Source: an uncultured Clostridia bacterium
GTDB taxonomy: Bacteria > Bacillota > Clostridia > Saccharofermentanales > Saccharofermentanaceae
Direction: 5' to 3'
NCBI GenBank assembly: GCA_946545505.1
Contig: CAMNNN010000015.1
Coordinates: 1-13,686 of the forward strand
DNA length: 13,686 bases
Shown here: piece by piece, positions 13,559-13,686 of the stretch
How positions within the stretch are numbered: position 1 is the stretch's first letter
Layout of the letters: each line of letters begins with the position of its first letter
Position numbers and translations under genes: made by a program
The notes under the pieces: generated by a model
Databases searched by the model: none
What the model saw: the letters and a program-made list of their open reading frames with translations, nothing else
Told to the model about the DNA's origin: nothing

Positions 13559-13602
13559 TTACACCCGGATATGAACCAAAGAATATTTGCCAAAAGTCTC
13601 AT
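13546..13602 (-). pseudogene. Possible 5' relic of a yccF-like gene
   Basis: An 18-codon frame (MRLLANILWFISGCKCST) starts at ATG 13602 with GGAG 10 bases upstream and ends at TAA 13546, overlapping the phosphatase start by 13 bases. The first dozen residues have the pattern that opens YccF-family membrane proteins (M-R/K-L-L-x-N-I-L-W-F-I), after which similarity stops. It may be the remaining head of a deleted gene, or a translated upstream frame that couples ribosomes into the phosphatase gene. The match is short and could be chance. Confidence 0.35.
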
Positions 13603-13686
13603 TATCTTATCGCTCCATAATGAATGCATGTTACTATCTAGTATATGTTCTAATTTCCTATTCTACTTAAGAATTCATCATCATCT

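Overview
The window looks like chromosomal DNA from an anaerobic low-GC Gram-positive bacterium of the class Clostridia; genus cannot be assigned from the sequence. The pointers are strong AGGAGG-type ribosome sites, consensus TTGACA/TATAAT promoters, a secreted DUF4214 protein, a superoxide-reductase-like domain and family members typical of gut or rumen Clostridia. No phage, insertion sequence or CRISPR array is visible.

Left part (1-2374): a partial zinc-ribbon gene runs off the left edge. Next come a secreted DUF4214 protein with its terminator, a tRNA-Thr(UGU) with a near-perfect promoter and terminator, and a translationally coupled pair: an unrecognised protein and a zinc-ribbon protein. 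All protein genes here are on the minus strand.

Middle (2375-8815, minus strand): a long-chain acyl-CoA synthetase is followed by a compact three-gene sugar operon: GH2 beta-mannosidase, YihS-like mannose isomerase, PfkB fructokinase. Together these can carry a beta-mannoside through mannose and fructose to fructose 6-phosphate. No transporter is present in the window.

Right-middle (8876-11536, plus strand): a PAS-linked class III nucleotide cyclase, then prephenate dehydratase (pheA). Between them lies the best find: a consensus promoter, a 22-codon leader peptide with nine phenylalanines, a possible antiterminator helix starting right after the leader stop codon, and an intrinsic terminator. 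This is a complete phenylalanine attenuator. The leader AUG lies 7 bases after the -10 box with no ribosome site, so it may be leaderless.

Right end (11537-13686): a TetR-family regulator (plus) converges with a minus-strand HTH protein fused to a superoxide-reductase-like iron domain in which one iron ligand is replaced. Upstream of that are a histidine phosphatase and a tiny relic resembling the start of yccF. Two intergenic regions about 10.3 kb apart (near 1303-1380 and 11617-11700) share a structured element with fixed internal spacing that looks like a regulon operator/promoter.
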